A model generated the notes under the pieces. That model ran no database searches and had not been told where the DNA came from. It saw only the letters and a list, made by a program, of their open reading frames with translations. A stretch of DNA of 64,000 nt from Haemaphysalis longicornis (Eukaryota; Arthropoda; Arachnida; Ixodida; Ixodidae): positions 103,704,417 to 103,768,416 of the forward strand of contig CM023449.1 of NCBI GenBank assembly GCA_013339765.2, read 5' to 3'. Position 1 is the first letter of the stretch. Each line of letters begins with the position of its first letter. Below, one piece after another: positions 22,152-34,035 of this stretch. The position numbers and the translations under genes were made by a program.

Positions 22152-23010
22152 GTGAAGAGGACACTTGCTTTCTTTCCTTCGCTGTTTATTCTTTTTGAAC
22201 TGATTAAATCTCATGAGGAGTACAGTGCACAAGTTAGTCTGGTCAAGTGTGAGGAATTTGCCGTTTTCCTGATGAAGCTCAAGTACTGTTTTCCAGTGCG
22301 AGTCCTTGCATATCGTTTATCTGTTTCCGAATCCACTGTCGCTATAATTCTTGACAAATGGCTGCAAGCCAATTTCTGGCGTTTTATTCACAATTAGGAC
22401 TGCCTAGACAGCAGAATCAAAAAACCAATGCCACAGGCGTTCTTGAAATCTTTTGGTCCAAATGTCGCCGTCATAATACAGTGTTCTGAAATCAAAATTG
22501 AGAGGCCGGTATTTCTCGTGGAATGGAGTGAGACATACTACAACTAACAGGTCAGGAATACCTCAAAGTATCACATTGGGATGTACTTACAGGGAATCCT
22601 ACCTTTTTTTCAGAAGGCTGGGGCGGCAGGACCACGGTTAGGCACATAACTGAACGCTGCAGCATTGCGGAGAATTTACCAAAGTGATGTTGTCGTTTTC
22701 AGATAGAGGCTTTTATATAGCTGATATATATTTTATATATTTAAGGCTCAAGTGGGCTAAACTGCATATTCCGGACTTCACTAAGGGCAAAAGGCAGCTC
22801 TCTGCTTTGAAAGCCGAAACCTTTAGACGGCTTGGGAATATACGAATTTACTTAGAACAGGTGATTGCTCCTGAATTTAACGAGTACAGCATCAATGAAG
22901 GCTTTGCAGACAATTGACTATGTTGCATGGAGGACTCGACAGAGGCTCTTGCCTCTGGGTAAACTCGTGGTGGTATGCTATGCCCTCACAAACATGCACC
23001 CACCTAAAGT
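22152..23010 (+). pseudogene. IS5-type DDE transposase relic, copy B
   Basis: Same relic as at 238-1080, slightly better preserved. The frame 22152-22397 has the helix-turn-helix LAYRLSVSESTV. The frame 22684-22917 begins with SFSDRGFYI, the second catalytic Asp block (usually ADRGF), and continues FTKGKRQLSALKAETFRRL and IYLEQVI with the third acidic residue. LLPLGKLVVVCYALTNMHPP lies at 22940-23010. The first Asp is again Gln. Frameshifts remain between blocks. Confidence 0.82.
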
Positions 23011-23214
23011 ACAAGTGAACTGGCAAGCGTCCACATATTTTTTTTAATCTGGAGAGAACCAGCTCTACACAAGTATTGTGCTGACAGCCAGCTCTACATA
23101 AATGATATGCTGCTGCCTAATTTAGTGTACTTTATTCAGTGCCTCCACTAGAATGGATCCGCTTCGCAATGAGGTTCTCCACAACGCCACCTGTACATGA
23201 ATAAAATCTTGCCG

Positions 23215-23375
23215 CTTGTTTATATGTATTTTGCGATTACGAGGAGTTCTGTGCAGCTTAGTACAGAAACATTCGAACGAAAACTTTTGAATGGAGTGAT
23301 TTGCCGTGTGTTTATTACTGTAACAGCTGCACTGCACGTTAACTTCAGCTCTGAAAACATTCGGTGTTTCTCATG
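23215..23375. other. 165-bp segment present only in copy B
   Basis: Copy A joins GTTGCCGC directly to ATGCATGCCACC at about 1290-1300, while copy B has about 165 bases between them. There is no target duplication or terminal repeat, so a deletion in copy A is more likely than an insertion in copy B. No coding motif is seen. Confidence 0.7.
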
Positions 23376-23829
23376 CATGCCACCAGACTAGCCTGCGAGA
23401 AAAAAGCTCCAGTTTTAAGTGAAGCTATAAGGGGTTGTATAACTGCAGAAATGAGCTTTGCATGACGACAATTCAGTTTTTTGATACAATATTTACAGCT
23501 GTAAATATAAGGCATGCAATTCCTTTCACAGGGAACCAGCCAAGATGGCTTTACGGAAAATAATTATGCCCTAGTACAAATTTTGCAACTTGCAAAAAGA
23601 TATCAGGCACCCTCTTCTTCTCAACAAACACCCAGTGCATCCTTCCAGAAACACCGTGTTCGCTTTGTTTTAAAAAAGAGCTCGTTCTACTTCTGATGCG
23701 TTGGAGCTCATAAGCACAATCTTATGTTCATAATTTGATGATGGTTGGATGTTAATGGCGCAAGGCCAACTAGGGCAAAGAGCGCAAAACAGTGGTTAAA
23801 TATGAGAGGTGAGAACTTAGACACTGAAA

Positions 23830-24846
23830 TCAATAAGCAAGAACAAAAGTAAAATCAATAAAAGACAGTGAGGATGGCTGGTGTAAAGGGCCAGATTTCA
23901 TGATGCGTGATAGGAAATGAGGTTTAAAAAAATTGACTTCTGACAAATACTCAAACACACGTTTGACGGAAACAATGGCATCGTCACCTAGGAAAAAAGA
24001 TGGATGTAGGGGAATATGTTGTCTGTAGAGTTCTCTGAAGTGTTTGTGTCGTGTTGTGTGAAGTGCCTTGCATGTGATTAGTATGTGCACTACGGATAGG
24101 GCCTCTCCGCACCTGCCGCACTGGGGTCTAGGAGATCCCGCCAGCAGATACGAGTGCGTTGCATGGGTGTGCCCTATCCGCAGCCTACCCAAGGCGACTT
24201 CCGTGTGTCTGTTGTGCGAGTCAGATGTGTACCGTCCCAAGTGTGGCTTTATTACATGTAGTTTGTTGTCTGTCTGTTCATTCCAGTGTGTTTGCCATGT
24301 TCTGCGCAAGTGTTGTCTTATGTGTGGCTTGAGGTCTGTGTAGGGTACCGTTGTAATGTCCACAGTGTTCCTGAGTGCAGCAGCACCGGCCCTCTCGTCT
24401 CCCAACTCGTTCCCAGCGATCCCTGCGTGTCCTGGGACCCAGCAGAGGACCAGCTGATGCTTTTGTGCATACACGGACATGATAGTGCTGAATACAAGAT
24501 TAACTATGTGGTTTTTGGGGGGCTTGTGCGATGACAGTGCGCGAACAACACTCAAAGAATCTGTATAAATGATGGAATTGGGAATTTGAGTTTCAAGAAT
24601 GTGTCGTACAATCAGTAAAATTCCATACGCTTCTGCTGAAAAAATTGATGTGTGCACGCTCATGGTTCTGGCTGCATTGAAATTAGGACCATGAGCAGCG
24701 CACGACACCATACTGTTGGTTTTAGAAGCGTCACTATAAAATTCTGCACATGTGTACTTAAACTGCAAAGACAGAAAGTGCTGCAGTATTGCAGCTCGTG
24801 GTACATGATTTTTGTCAAGTCTCATAAAAGAAAGGTCGCACGACAC
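23830..24846 (-). pseudogene. I-clade LINE ORF2, RNase H and C-terminal knuckle
   Basis: The 338-codon frame starts inside ORF2 after an upstream frameshift. It has FYSDASKT (first catalytic Asp), FSAEAYGILLIV (Glu), IIYTDSLSVVRAL (second Asp) and WVPGHAGIAGNELGDE (His/Asp), the full RNase H set. LGRLRIGHTHATHSYLL and CGRCGEALSVVHILITC then form the Cys/His region near the C-terminus. RNase H removes template RNA during target-primed reverse transcription. The domain itself is undamaged. Confidence 0.92.
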
Positions 24847-27831
24847 AGGGCGAACTTGCCAAGGCGGTAAACTGTTAAAAAGGATGACCTGTACACATCT
24901 AAAAACGAAGCACTGAGATCCGAGGCTCGCTCTCTCACTCTAAGTGAGAAGGGCAGAGGAACGGATGGGCGATTTGCAAAGAGCAGAGATGTTGATGTGT
25001 CGTTAAAGACAGCATAAAAAGGATGATTATTCAGTGATGAAATTTTAAAAGCATATAGCAAGTCCATGTACGTTCGTTGGTTGTCAAGGCTCCACTTATC
25101 ACACTCGACATACAGCCTCTCGACAGGGCTAGTGCGAAAAGCACCCGAGGCGAGACGAAGCCCCAAGTGTAGCACTGGGTCGAGCATTCGCAACACTGTC
25201 TTAGTCGCCGACCCATATACCACACTGCCATAGTCTAAACGAGACCCAACCAAAGCAGTGTAGAGCCGTAGTAGGAGTTCTTTGTCGGAACCATAAGATT
25301 GATGGGAGATGTTGGACCTCTGGGTCCTCCAGCTGCGGCACGATGCTCAGGAAGGGGAGCGACACGTCGTGATACGATGACGCTTTAATGGAAACTAGAA
25401 GAAGTGGAGCGAGCCGACGCAGCCACGAGAGCATGCGGCAGCTCGTGAAGAGCATGATGAAAATGATGATGATCAGTGTCGTCTGCTAGCAGCGAGTAAG
25501 TCCCAACAGGAGATAACCTTAAGTATATTCATTGTTTTCAGACATTTATGTTTAAGTTCCTTGATGTGTGGAATGAATGTAAGTTTCTGGTCAAACACAA
25601 CACCTAAGAACTTGTGCTCCTTTTTCACAGGAAGCGACACGCCATTAAGAGTAATGTCTGGGTCTGTATGGACCCCGCGCTTCCTGGAGAACACAACGCA
25701 AGAGCTTTTTACAGGATTTAATTTAAAACCGTTCTTGTCTGCCCAGCCGGCAAGTTTCTTTACACCAAGCTGGACTTGACGTTCGCAGATTGACATATTG
25801 CATGATTTATAGGATATCTGCACGTCATCTACATACATGGAATAAGAGATTGTAGGTGGCAGTGCCTTACCAATAGAGTTCATTTTTACTATGAAGAGAG
25901 TGCAGCTCAACACGCCACCCTGTGGCACGCCATTTTCTTGCACGTAAACGTTTGAGAGTGCACAACCAACTCTTACTCGAAACGTTCTGTCTGACAAGTA
26001 ACTAACAAGAGTGTTCAACATGTTACCCGAAACACCGAATGACTTGAGGTCACTAAGGATCCCATAACGCCAAGCGGTTGTCGTATGGCCTTTTCAAGGT
26101 CGAAAAAGACAGTTAAACAATACTGCTTATGCGCGAAGGCATCCTTGATATACGAGTCAAGAGCTGCAAGTTGATCATTCGTCGATCGCCCCACCCTAAA
26201 GCCTGCCTGGCAGCTCTCGAGAAGACCGTTGTACTCAAGGAAGTACACGAGCCTGCGATTTACTATCTTCTCGAAGAGCTTGCACAGGCAGCTCGTCAGG
26301 GCTATAGGACGGTAGCTTGAGGGGGACGACGGGTCCTTTCCCTCTTCAGGAAAGCTACAACTATAGCCTCCTTCCAGGAGTTTGGAATGTGCCCCGAAAG
26401 CCATATCTTGTATATAGGTGTAAGAGTGTTAGAAGAGTGTCTGCGTGCAGGTGTTGTATCATTGTGTATGTGATGTTGTCTGGGCCTGGAGCTGAGGGTT
26501 TACACGTGCTCAGAGCAGCCCTCAGCTCATGTAGTGAAAACAGGGAGTTGTACGAAGTCTGTGATTTGTTGTTGTCGTGTAGGGACTTCTTTTCACAAGA
26601 GGCTTTATGTTTCAGGAAAGTGTTCGGTGTAATGTGCTGAACTGGACACGTGTTGGAAGTGTTGTGCGAGTGTGTCAGCCTGGTCTTCCAGAGTGTCCCC
26701 TGTTGTACTGACCAGGGGTAGGCTGTGTGTCTGTTGTCCTTTGAGTTTGCGTATACGTGTCCATACTTTCCGTGTGTCTGTGTAGGAGTTTATTGATGTT
26801 ATGAGTGTGCGCCAACTCTCTCGTTTTGCCTCACGGCGCACACGTTTTCCCATCGCCTTAGCCCTTTTGAACAAGAGGAGGTTTCCCGACGTGGGGTACC
26901 GACGAAGGATACCCCACGCCTTGTTCTGGGCCTCTCGCGCCCGCCTACAGTCCTCATTCCACCACGGCCTCCGCTGGTTGCGCGGGGCACCAGAGGCGTG
27001 GGAATGGACTTTTCGGCGGCGTCGAGGATGTGCGCCGTGAGGAGTAGGGTAGCTTCTTCAACGTGTAGGTGTCCTATGGATGTGTGGTGTAGTTTGGATG
27101 TCTCTGTAAATGTATTCCAGTTAGCTCGTGCTTCATTGAACCTATTATGGGAAGAGGAACTGCTTGGGCCTTTACCTATATATGTAAGTGAGGTGGGGAA
27201 GTGGTCACTGCCATATGGGTCAGTTCCCACACCCCACTCGAGATGAGGAAAGAGAACTGCGGAGCCAATCGCCAAGTCAAGACATGAGTATGTGTTGTGT
27301 CCTATGTTATGGTATGTAGGCTGTTTACTGTTGAAAAGGCATGCTCCTGAAGATGTAAGGAATTTCTCTATGAGGCGACCTCGGGCATCCGTGCGAGAAG
27401 AGCCCCAAAGAGTGTTGTGAGCATTAAGGTCGCCTGTCAGGATGTATGGTTCGGGCAGATGGTCAACCAGCGCCTCGAAGTCGGAGCTCGTAAGTGAAAC
27501 ATCAGGAGGGATGTATATGGAGCATACCGTTATCAACCTGTTAAATATTATTAAGCGTATTGCTACAGCCTCAAGGATAGTGTTCAAGGTGACAGGGTGG
27601 CATGCTAACGATTTCCGGACGATTATGGCCACACCGCCAGAAGAGTGGGTGCAGCCATCCCTGTCTTTCCTGTATACCAGGTAACTATTCAAGAAATTTG
27701 TGTGTTTAGAATTCAAATGTGTTTCCTGAACACACATACACTTGGCTGATTGGTATGCAGAATCTCATACACGTCGTCAAGATTATTCAGAAGGCCTTGC
27801 AGTTCCATTGTACTATGTTCTCTCTTCCCAT
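24822..27831 (-). pseudogene. I-clade LINE ORF2, endonuclease and reverse transcriptase, frameshifted
   Basis: The ORF probably starts at the ATG at 27829-27831 (MGRENIVQWNCKAF), with a frameshift soon after. The frame 27737-26799 gives CVQETHLNS, SSGGVAIIVRK, LTGDLNAHNTLWGS and GSDHFPTSL, an APE endonuclease. The linker is at 26874-26605. RT blocks are SYRPIALTSCLCKLFEK, AGFRVGRSTNDQL and FFDLEKA (26404-26015), then VPQGGVLSCTLF and the catalytic YVDD (26021-25473), with the thumb in 25253-24822. The RNase H frame follows. About four frameshifts break it. Confidence 0.9.
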
Positions 27832-27864
27832 TATGAAGTGTTCGGAGCTACTGGACTGTGTTGT

Positions 27865-29486
27865 TTATGTGTCGTCTTTCGGGGCTGTGACTCTCGTCTT
27901 GTTTGGCTTGTCGGGAGGCTTTGGCGTCGGGACGCGTTCCTTGCGGTGCACTGCAGACAAGAACGGACCGACGTCCATTTCATCCTCGGATGTCCTCGGA
28001 GCGCCTGAGGGATCAGGCTCCTTGGACCGCGAACCCTTTGGGGCGCGCTTTTCCTTGCCCGCAACCACCGAGGGGTTCAGGAACGCCTCGGATGGCACAG
28101 GCGGTGCGGTGGGGGTGGGAGCTGCCGCTGGCTCCCCCAAGTCCATCTCCTCTGCGCCCTCGCCTGTGGCTTGGGACGCTGGAGTGGAAGTGGAGGATGC
28201 AGCATCGCTTCCACCAGACGTGGTTGCCCCCACAGCCGCTGCTGGCTCAGCGAGCGGTGCGAGGCGGGTTGGGCTGCCCGAGGCAACCCAGGGGGGGGCG
28301 GGGCAGGGACCAGGTCAGACTCGCTGAACTGGGTCCCTGTGGACACCAGACGCCGCTCCGCCCCCCGGCGAGCCGCGTCGGCGTACCTCCCCAGAGGGAA
28401 AGAGGCGAACCTCTTTCGCGCCTCTGGAAAGGTGATGTTCTCAGTGACCCTTTACATTTATGATTTGTTTTTCTTGCTTAAATTTCTCACAAGTGCGAGA
28501 CCAAGCTGCGTGGGGCCCCTGGCAGTTGGCACAGGTGAAACTCTGGGTGTTGCAGTTTTTCGGACGGGTGGTCATGTTGGCCGCATTTTCGCACAGGTAA
28601 GGCGGCCCGCGGCAGGAGTGGTGCCATGCCCAAACCGTTGGCACTTAAAACAGCGCCGCGGGTTAGGGATGTAAGGCCGGACCGGACATCGAACAAAACC
28701 TGCATTGATGTATTCTGGAAGGCTCGACCTGGTCGAAAGTTAAGATAAGATGCTTTGTAGGTATTTGTTTGTCCTCTCTACGTATGTTTATGCGCCTGAC
28801 TGCTGTTACGCCCTGACCTCGAAGGCCCTCCAGCAGGTCGGCTTCAGTTTCGTTTAGTAGATCGGGATCGGAGATCACGCCCTGGGAGCTGTTTAAGCTG
28901 CGGTGGGGCGTGACCCTGATGTCAAGATCACCGATTCGGGTCTGGCTCAAGAGTTTTTCTGCCTGCTGCTGCTTGGTCACTTCGACCAGCAATTGCCCAG
29001 TTCTTTGTTTCTTGGCTTTGTACGCCTCACCAATTATACTCGTCAGGAACTTCGATAACAAGAAGACAGACAATGAAGCGACAGATCTTCTGTGTCAGTT
29101 GACTCAACTACAAGAAAACGGGAATAGTTGTTTACAGTTGTTGGAAAGACAGTTGTTGAAAGAGGTGGAAATGGAACTTCGGTGCGGCCCCTTTTCGGGG
29201 GCCGATCACGTCTGGGGGAGGGTTTTTGAAAATGCCATATGACACATTGAAAAGCAGGGAGACGGGGGGTACTTTCTTCTTTGACCTTACCCTGGTAGTC
29301 AAAGAGGTCCCGGAGCTCCCTGCCTGGTAGACAGGCAGGGAGCCCATCGGCCGGAGCTCGACCAAGGCTCCGACGGCCACCGTTCACGGCTTCTAACCCT
29401 TCACCTATAAACACATTGCCACGGTTGGATCCAGCGTATGTTTGGGGGCTCGGGGTCCGCGGTATCGCCAATACCGTCACCAAGAT
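27865..29486 (-). pseudogene. I-clade LINE ORF1 (gag-like, three zinc knuckles), frameshifted
   Basis: The N-terminal part lies in the frame 29483-29043 and ends with SRFLVVESTDTE. The frame 29073-28663 has FLLSKFLTSIIGEAYKAKK and TRIGDLDIRVTPHRSLNSSQG. After a frameshift near 28720, the sequence NPRRCFKCQRFGHGT, then LTCAKM, then CANCQGPHAAWSRTC (28441-28644) gives three CCHC-type knuckles. A Pro/Ser-rich tail (28233-27865) ends near 27865, just before ORF2. Such proteins bind the element RNA. The order and motifs fit I-clade ORF1. Confidence 0.85.
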
Positions 29487-29525
29487 TACTCAAGGTGCCC
29501 CGTGCGGGGTATGTTCATAATTTGA

Positions 29526-29950
29526 CATTTCTTTTTCATTATGGGGAGAACTGGCAATCTGATGATGTTTGAAATACCAAACGCGTGTTAAAATTTATTG
29601 CATGCTTGTTTAGTCGCTTAATTAGGACTTCTCTCACTGTGTGTTCCCATTTAAATTTTTTCCTTTGATTTGTTGTTTTTATTTTCATCAAAAAAAAGCT
29701 GAGAGGGAACCTTACTTTTTAGAGAACTGGCAGCTTTAAAAATAACGAAGTCAAAGCATTAGACAAGCTGCCCTAGTAATTATAAGTCTTGTCGAATCAA
29801 CAATTGCTGTATGCACATAGATAACCAAATGGGTTTTTTTTATTAAACTGTGTAATTTTGAGCTAAGGTGATAGTTTTGAGCCGATATAATGGTGCTTCG
29901 TTCATATAACGTAGGGAGAAAAATGCTTGCTTGGTTTGCTTAAATATTTT
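29526..29950. other. Resumed transposase 3' flank, copy B
   Basis: This matches 1655-2070 of copy A with small indels. No gene is seen. Confidence 0.7.
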
Positions 29951-30413
29951 AAGTGCAATGCACTTCTTAAGTTTCCCTGACCCTGCGTCCACCGGCGATG
30001 TCCGCGCACGTGGAGATGGGCGCGCGCAGCCTGGCCGCTGATATGGCACATACCAACGTGGGGGATTAGCCAGGAATCTCCTCGTCTTCCTTGGCAACGG
30101 GGGGAGATGGGCGCGCGCTGCCTGGCCGCTGACATGGCACATACCCACTTGGGGGATTGGCCAAGAATCGGGCGTGAGAAGGGCTAATGCACCTGCTTAA
30201 AGGAGTACTGACACGAAATTTCAAAGCTGAGATCCGGTCTAGCAATCATGTACAACGACAACACAAATAGTTGTCTGTGAATAAATGCATCTTTCTTCTT
30301 TGTAGTTGTGTGTGTGTGTGAGTGATGTCTCTTTCGCGAACATTACCGAACCGCGCAAATTCAACTCGTGCATTCGCACTTTCACATTCTTCCCGTCGGG
30401 GAAATGCGGGGAA
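29951..30413. mobile_element. 460-bp dispersed repeat, private to copy B
   Basis: Copy A has the empty site (T-run at 2074-2078). The insert begins AAGTGCAATGCACTTCTTAAG-like (first 20 bases at 29951-29970) and ends GGGGAAATGCGGGGAA. It carries two tandem units of about 90 bp (30014-30104 and 30106-30170), each with CTGGCCGCTGA. A second copy lies in reverse at 54863-55322. A short AAGTGC-AATGCAC motif occurs near both ends in inverted orientation. It codes for nothing and is non-autonomous. The class is unknown. Confidence 0.7.
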
Positions 30414-30467
30414 TTTTTGGTGGTAGTACGGTGCGAGCGGAATACTTGAAGTACATCCTATATTGAA

Positions 30468-30555
30468 TTATTTATTTATTTAATTTATTATATTTATTTA
30501 TTTATTTATTTATGATTTATTTATTATTATTTATGTAGTTATTTATTTATTTGAT

Positions 30556-30590
<35 letters not shown>

Positions 30591-30643
30591 TTATTTATTT
30601 ATTTATAGTTATTTATTTATATTTATTTATTTATTTATTGTAC
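30468..30643. repeat. Expanded (TTTA)n tract, L-A tail in copy B
   Basis: About 175 bases of TTTA/ATTT repeats with scattered interruptions, against about 30 bases in copy A. It is the 3' tail of minus-strand L-A. Plus-strand frames rich in Ile/Tyr/Leu here are translation of the repeat, not genes. Confidence 0.95.
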
Positions 30644-30782
30644 CCTCAAGGCCCGGGTAGGGCGTTACAGAGGGGAGTGGGTGTTATGACTGCATATAAG
30701 GTACAGGAGAAAGAAATGCAACAGCAGAATGAATGATTACACGACTGAAAAGGCAATACGCGTAGAGAAGAGTACAGAGCAC

Positions 30783-31227
30783 TAGTGTCACTAGATAAGG
30801 TTACAGAGTATCGGCACTTTTTCTCCTATTGTTCCGTGCCGCCGCCGTGATCATTGGTCAATTCGCATCACATGACACTTGTTTACACTGCGATGGTTAA
30901 TGGGCACCGCCATTTTGTTGCTTCTGCGTTTTCTGTCGGTCAACTGTGGTATTCTCAGCGTGCAATCTCGGTTCTGCGGCTGCGCGCGACTGGCGTCATT
31001 CCGAACGCGAGTTAAAGATAACGCGATTCGCAGCATTTGAGCTGCAGAAGTGCCGAAGATGCCGTGTTGCTGCGTCTTCGGCAGTGTTGTTTACAAGCGA
31101 CCTCGTCAAAGTGAGCGCTGAAGCCGTAGAAGCTGCAATCTGGCAACACTGATAAACACCAAAATGGCTGTCGTTTTTCACTTGCATGCCTCAGTGACGG
31201 TACTCTTTAGCTTATCTAGTGACACTG
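30783..31227. mobile_element. hAT-like MITE, private to copy B
   Basis: The 445-bp insert has terminal inverted repeats of 17 bp, TAGTGTCACTAGATAAG on the left and the complement of CAGTGTCACTAGATAAG on the right, with partial similarity for about 10 more bases. It is flanked by the 8-bp duplication CAGAGCAC/CAGAGAAC (30775-30782, 31228-31235). Copy A has the empty site CAGAGCAC at 2310-2317. An 8-bp duplication with CAGTG ends is typical of hAT elements. There is no transposase. Confidence 0.88.
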
Positions 31228-31514
31228 CAGAGAACCATGGGGCCAAAACAAACAACAACCAGAAAAGAAAGATAGAACACTGGTTGCAAAGGCATAAAAA
31301 AAGACACGCACATGCGCAGAAATGTACGATTTTAAAGGCGATATTGATAGGCTAACAATAAAAATAGGCACACGCGTAATACAATGAATAGCATATTCAG
31401 GCGTAGAGACATGTTGTAGCGGCAAAACAATTACAAAAAACACACTAAACAGCCAGGTGAACAATATACAGCCAAAATGGCATGACCAATGCACACAAAG
31501 ATGGTTGAAGCAGT

Positions 31515-33582
31515 TTACACAGAGAAGTGGGCAGATAAGGCCGATTTAAACAATTTGTTATCAGGTATGGACACTAGTTGTTCGGGAAGGTGGTTCCAAT
31601 CTCTTATCGTGCGAGGGAAAAAAGTGTGCTGAAAGGTGTTGGTGTCGCATGCGAATGGTCTGATCTTGTGGCGATGATCAAGGCGTCGGGAAATGTAGGA
31701 AGGACTGGATATGAAGGTATCGCGTAAACTGGGATGATAGTAAATTTTATGAAGCAAACATAAGCGCATCAGTTGGCGTCGTAGCGAGAGATCTGATAAT
31801 AGTAAAGTAGATTTCATATTGGAAACGCTTGCAGTACGGTTATAATTACGTAAAATGAAACGCGCCGAGCGATTTTGCATCGCTTCAACGGCGTTTGTTA
31901 GCAAAATATTAACGGGGTCCCAGATAGCGGCAGCGTACTCTAATTGTGGTGTAGTTAATGTTTTGTAAAGGAGTAGTTTTAAAGATGATAGTATGTTGCG
32001 AAAGTTCCTTCTTAGGTAGCCAAGTGTTCGGTTGGCGTTAGCAGTTATGTAGTTAGTGTGCTGTTCCCAAGATAGGTTGCTTGATATGTGAACGCCCAAA
32101 TATTTACATGAATTCACTGATTGCAGTACGGTATTTTGAATAGTGTAATTAAAATTAGGAGAGCTCTTTCGGGATACGTACATTACTTTGCATTTGTTAA
32201 TGTTGAGGGTCATTGGCCAATCTTTGCACCATCTGGTGATGGTATCAAGGTCATTCTGAAGTAAATTAGCGTCATTATTATTCGAGACTTCACGGTATAT
32301 AACAAAGTCATCGGCGTAAAGATTAATTGAAGAGTGAAGCTTAGCGGGTAAGTCGTTTATGTAGATTAGAAATAAGAGTGGGCCGATCACGGAACCTTGC
32401 GGAACACCTGATAGTACTTTGGACATAGGCGAATGAGATTGGTTAACTGTAACAAATTGCGATCGATTGGTTAAGAAATTGCGCAGCCAAGTAAGGACGT
32501 TGGGATCTAGATTAAGTGTACTTAATTTGAACAACAAAATGTTATGCGACACCCTGTCAAATGCCTTAGAGAAGTCTAGGAATATACAATCAGCGGTAGA
32601 ACCGCGGTCCAAAATGCTATGTACAGAGTGTGTGAAGGAAGCCAGTTGGGTTTCACAACAATAGTGTTTGCGGAAACCATGCTGAGATGTATGAAAAAAT
32701 GAATTAGAATCAAGATGAGCTACAATTTGAGATTATATGATGTGCTCGAGGATTTTGCAAGGAATGGAGGTTAGAGAAATGGGGCGATAGTTGCTAAGTA
32801 GTTGTTCATCACCAGATTTGTAAATAGGCCCACCTTCCCTACTTTCCAGTCATCCGGCATTTCAGCGGTTCTAAAAGACTGTTCGAATATTTTCGACAAA
32901 ATTACAGCTGAGTACACTTTAGCATTTTTTAGAAACTTGGAATTTATATTGTCGATACCTGAGGCTGAGGAAAGTTTCAAAGAGTCAAAAATTTTACCAA
33001 TACCAATGGGATCAATCAAAATTTCAGGCATAGGTAGAAATGATGCGTCTTTGAGTGACGGGTGTGCAACTAGTGAAACGTTTGGAAAAGACCCAGCAAA
33101 ATAGTCGTTGAATGCGGCGGCAGTCTGCTTGCCGTACAGCAGCTCACCAGCACTCGATTTAAGAACTATTGTGTCGGCTTCAGGGCCAGTTACCACTTTC
33201 CAAAATTGCCGTGGGTTATTGCAGAGCAGAGAAGGAAGGGTTACGTTATTAAAATTGTCTTTTGATTTACGCAATGCCTGAATGTAAGAGGAATTAGCTA
33301 CGCGATATTCTTGCCATCGTTGCGGTTGGTTAGAACGTTTGGCACTGCGATATATACGCTTTTTCTTATTAGCTAGTCGCTGGAGGGATTTGTTGTACCA
33401 TGGTGATCGCTTTGCGGCGGTTGATCTAAGTGGGATGGGCCTATTTGTTAATTCTGTAATTTGTTCCTTGAATAAGTTCCAGTTTTCTTGGATTGATCGT
33501 GTTTTAAAGTTTTCTAGAAAGTTATCAACAAAAACATGATAGGGCCAAAATTATTGCTTCGTAGTCAGCCCTTGAATAGTCT
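31515..33582 (-). pseudogene. L-A ORF2 in copy B: reverse transcriptase kept, endonuclease replaced
   Basis: The 365-codon frame 32612-31515 has FLDFSKAFDRVSHN, SGVPQGSVIGPLLFLIYIND, the catalytic YADD (intact here, CADD in copy A) and the C-terminal DWNHLPEQLV. The frame 33274-32771 has FWKVVTGPEAD and PDDWKVGKVG. Upstream the basic linker reaches 33582, where the sequence switches to the unrelated LINE segment, so most of the endonuclease (copy A 4666-5275) is missing. Confidence 0.88.
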
Positions 33583-33920
33583 TGGCAGCGGAGGCAGCGG
33601 AGCGGAGACTTGGCAGCCGAGGCAGCGAACAGAGCGGTCGCCTGATAGTCGCCTTCCTATTTCACAGGTTTCAAGGGTGCCCCAGGAATCATCTACAATT
33701 CACCGCCTCGTGGAAAGTTTCGTGCTTGCCGACTCGCGTGCACCTGCACCGACTGCTGCATCGCCTCGCTACAGCTCCTGTTTCCTGGACCACGTGTGAC
33801 TTTCGTCATCAAGTGGATCCTTTAAAAGAACTCTCCCTCCACCTCAGCATCACTTGGCAGCGGAGGCAGCGAACAGAGCGGTCGGCTAATAGCCGCCTTC
33901 CTATTTCACAGTTTTGAATA
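33582..33920 (+). repeat. L-D 5' UTR repeats (period about 245 bp)
   Basis: CTTGGCAGCGGAGGCAGCG starts at 33582 and again at about 33853; a degenerate copy lies at 33609. The flanking text AACAGAGCGGTCG...GCCTTCCTATTTCACAG is present in both 33625-33668 and 33870-33915. This again looks like tandem 5' monomers. Confidence 0.75.
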
Positions 33921-34035
33921 TTCTGCAGTAATTTTTGTTCGCTTAGTCAGTAACTTTTTTTGCTGCCTCTACGGCCAACCACCCAGCGTCATTGCTATTG
34001 TGTGCCCTTGTGTATGATCCGGCATTGCTTGGGTC

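Larger units (their letters stand above)
23739..29509 (-). mobile_element. Nearly full-length I-clade LINE with RNase H, private to copy B
   Basis: The element is 5771 bp and is flanked by the perfect 16-bp repeat TATGTTCATAATTTGA (23723-23738 and 29510-29525). Copy A has that sequence once, uninterrupted, at 1639-1654, so the filled and empty sites are both visible. On the minus strand it carries ORF1 with zinc knuckles, then ORF2 with APE endonuclease, RT and RNase H. The 3' end, on the left, is a short CATCA repeat. The 5' end begins with a small GC-rich palindrome (CCCCGCACGGGG). Several frameshifts make it inactive, but it is a recent insertion. Confidence 0.95.

Noticed and set aside
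27719..28674. Long plus-strand frames with Gly/Ala/Pro-rich products
   Set aside because: They are antisense shadows of the GC-rich Pro/Ser tail and zinc-knuckle region of the I-clade ORF1.
30551..30736. Ile/Tyr/Leu-rich plus-strand frame
   Set aside because: Translation of the (TTTA)n tract.
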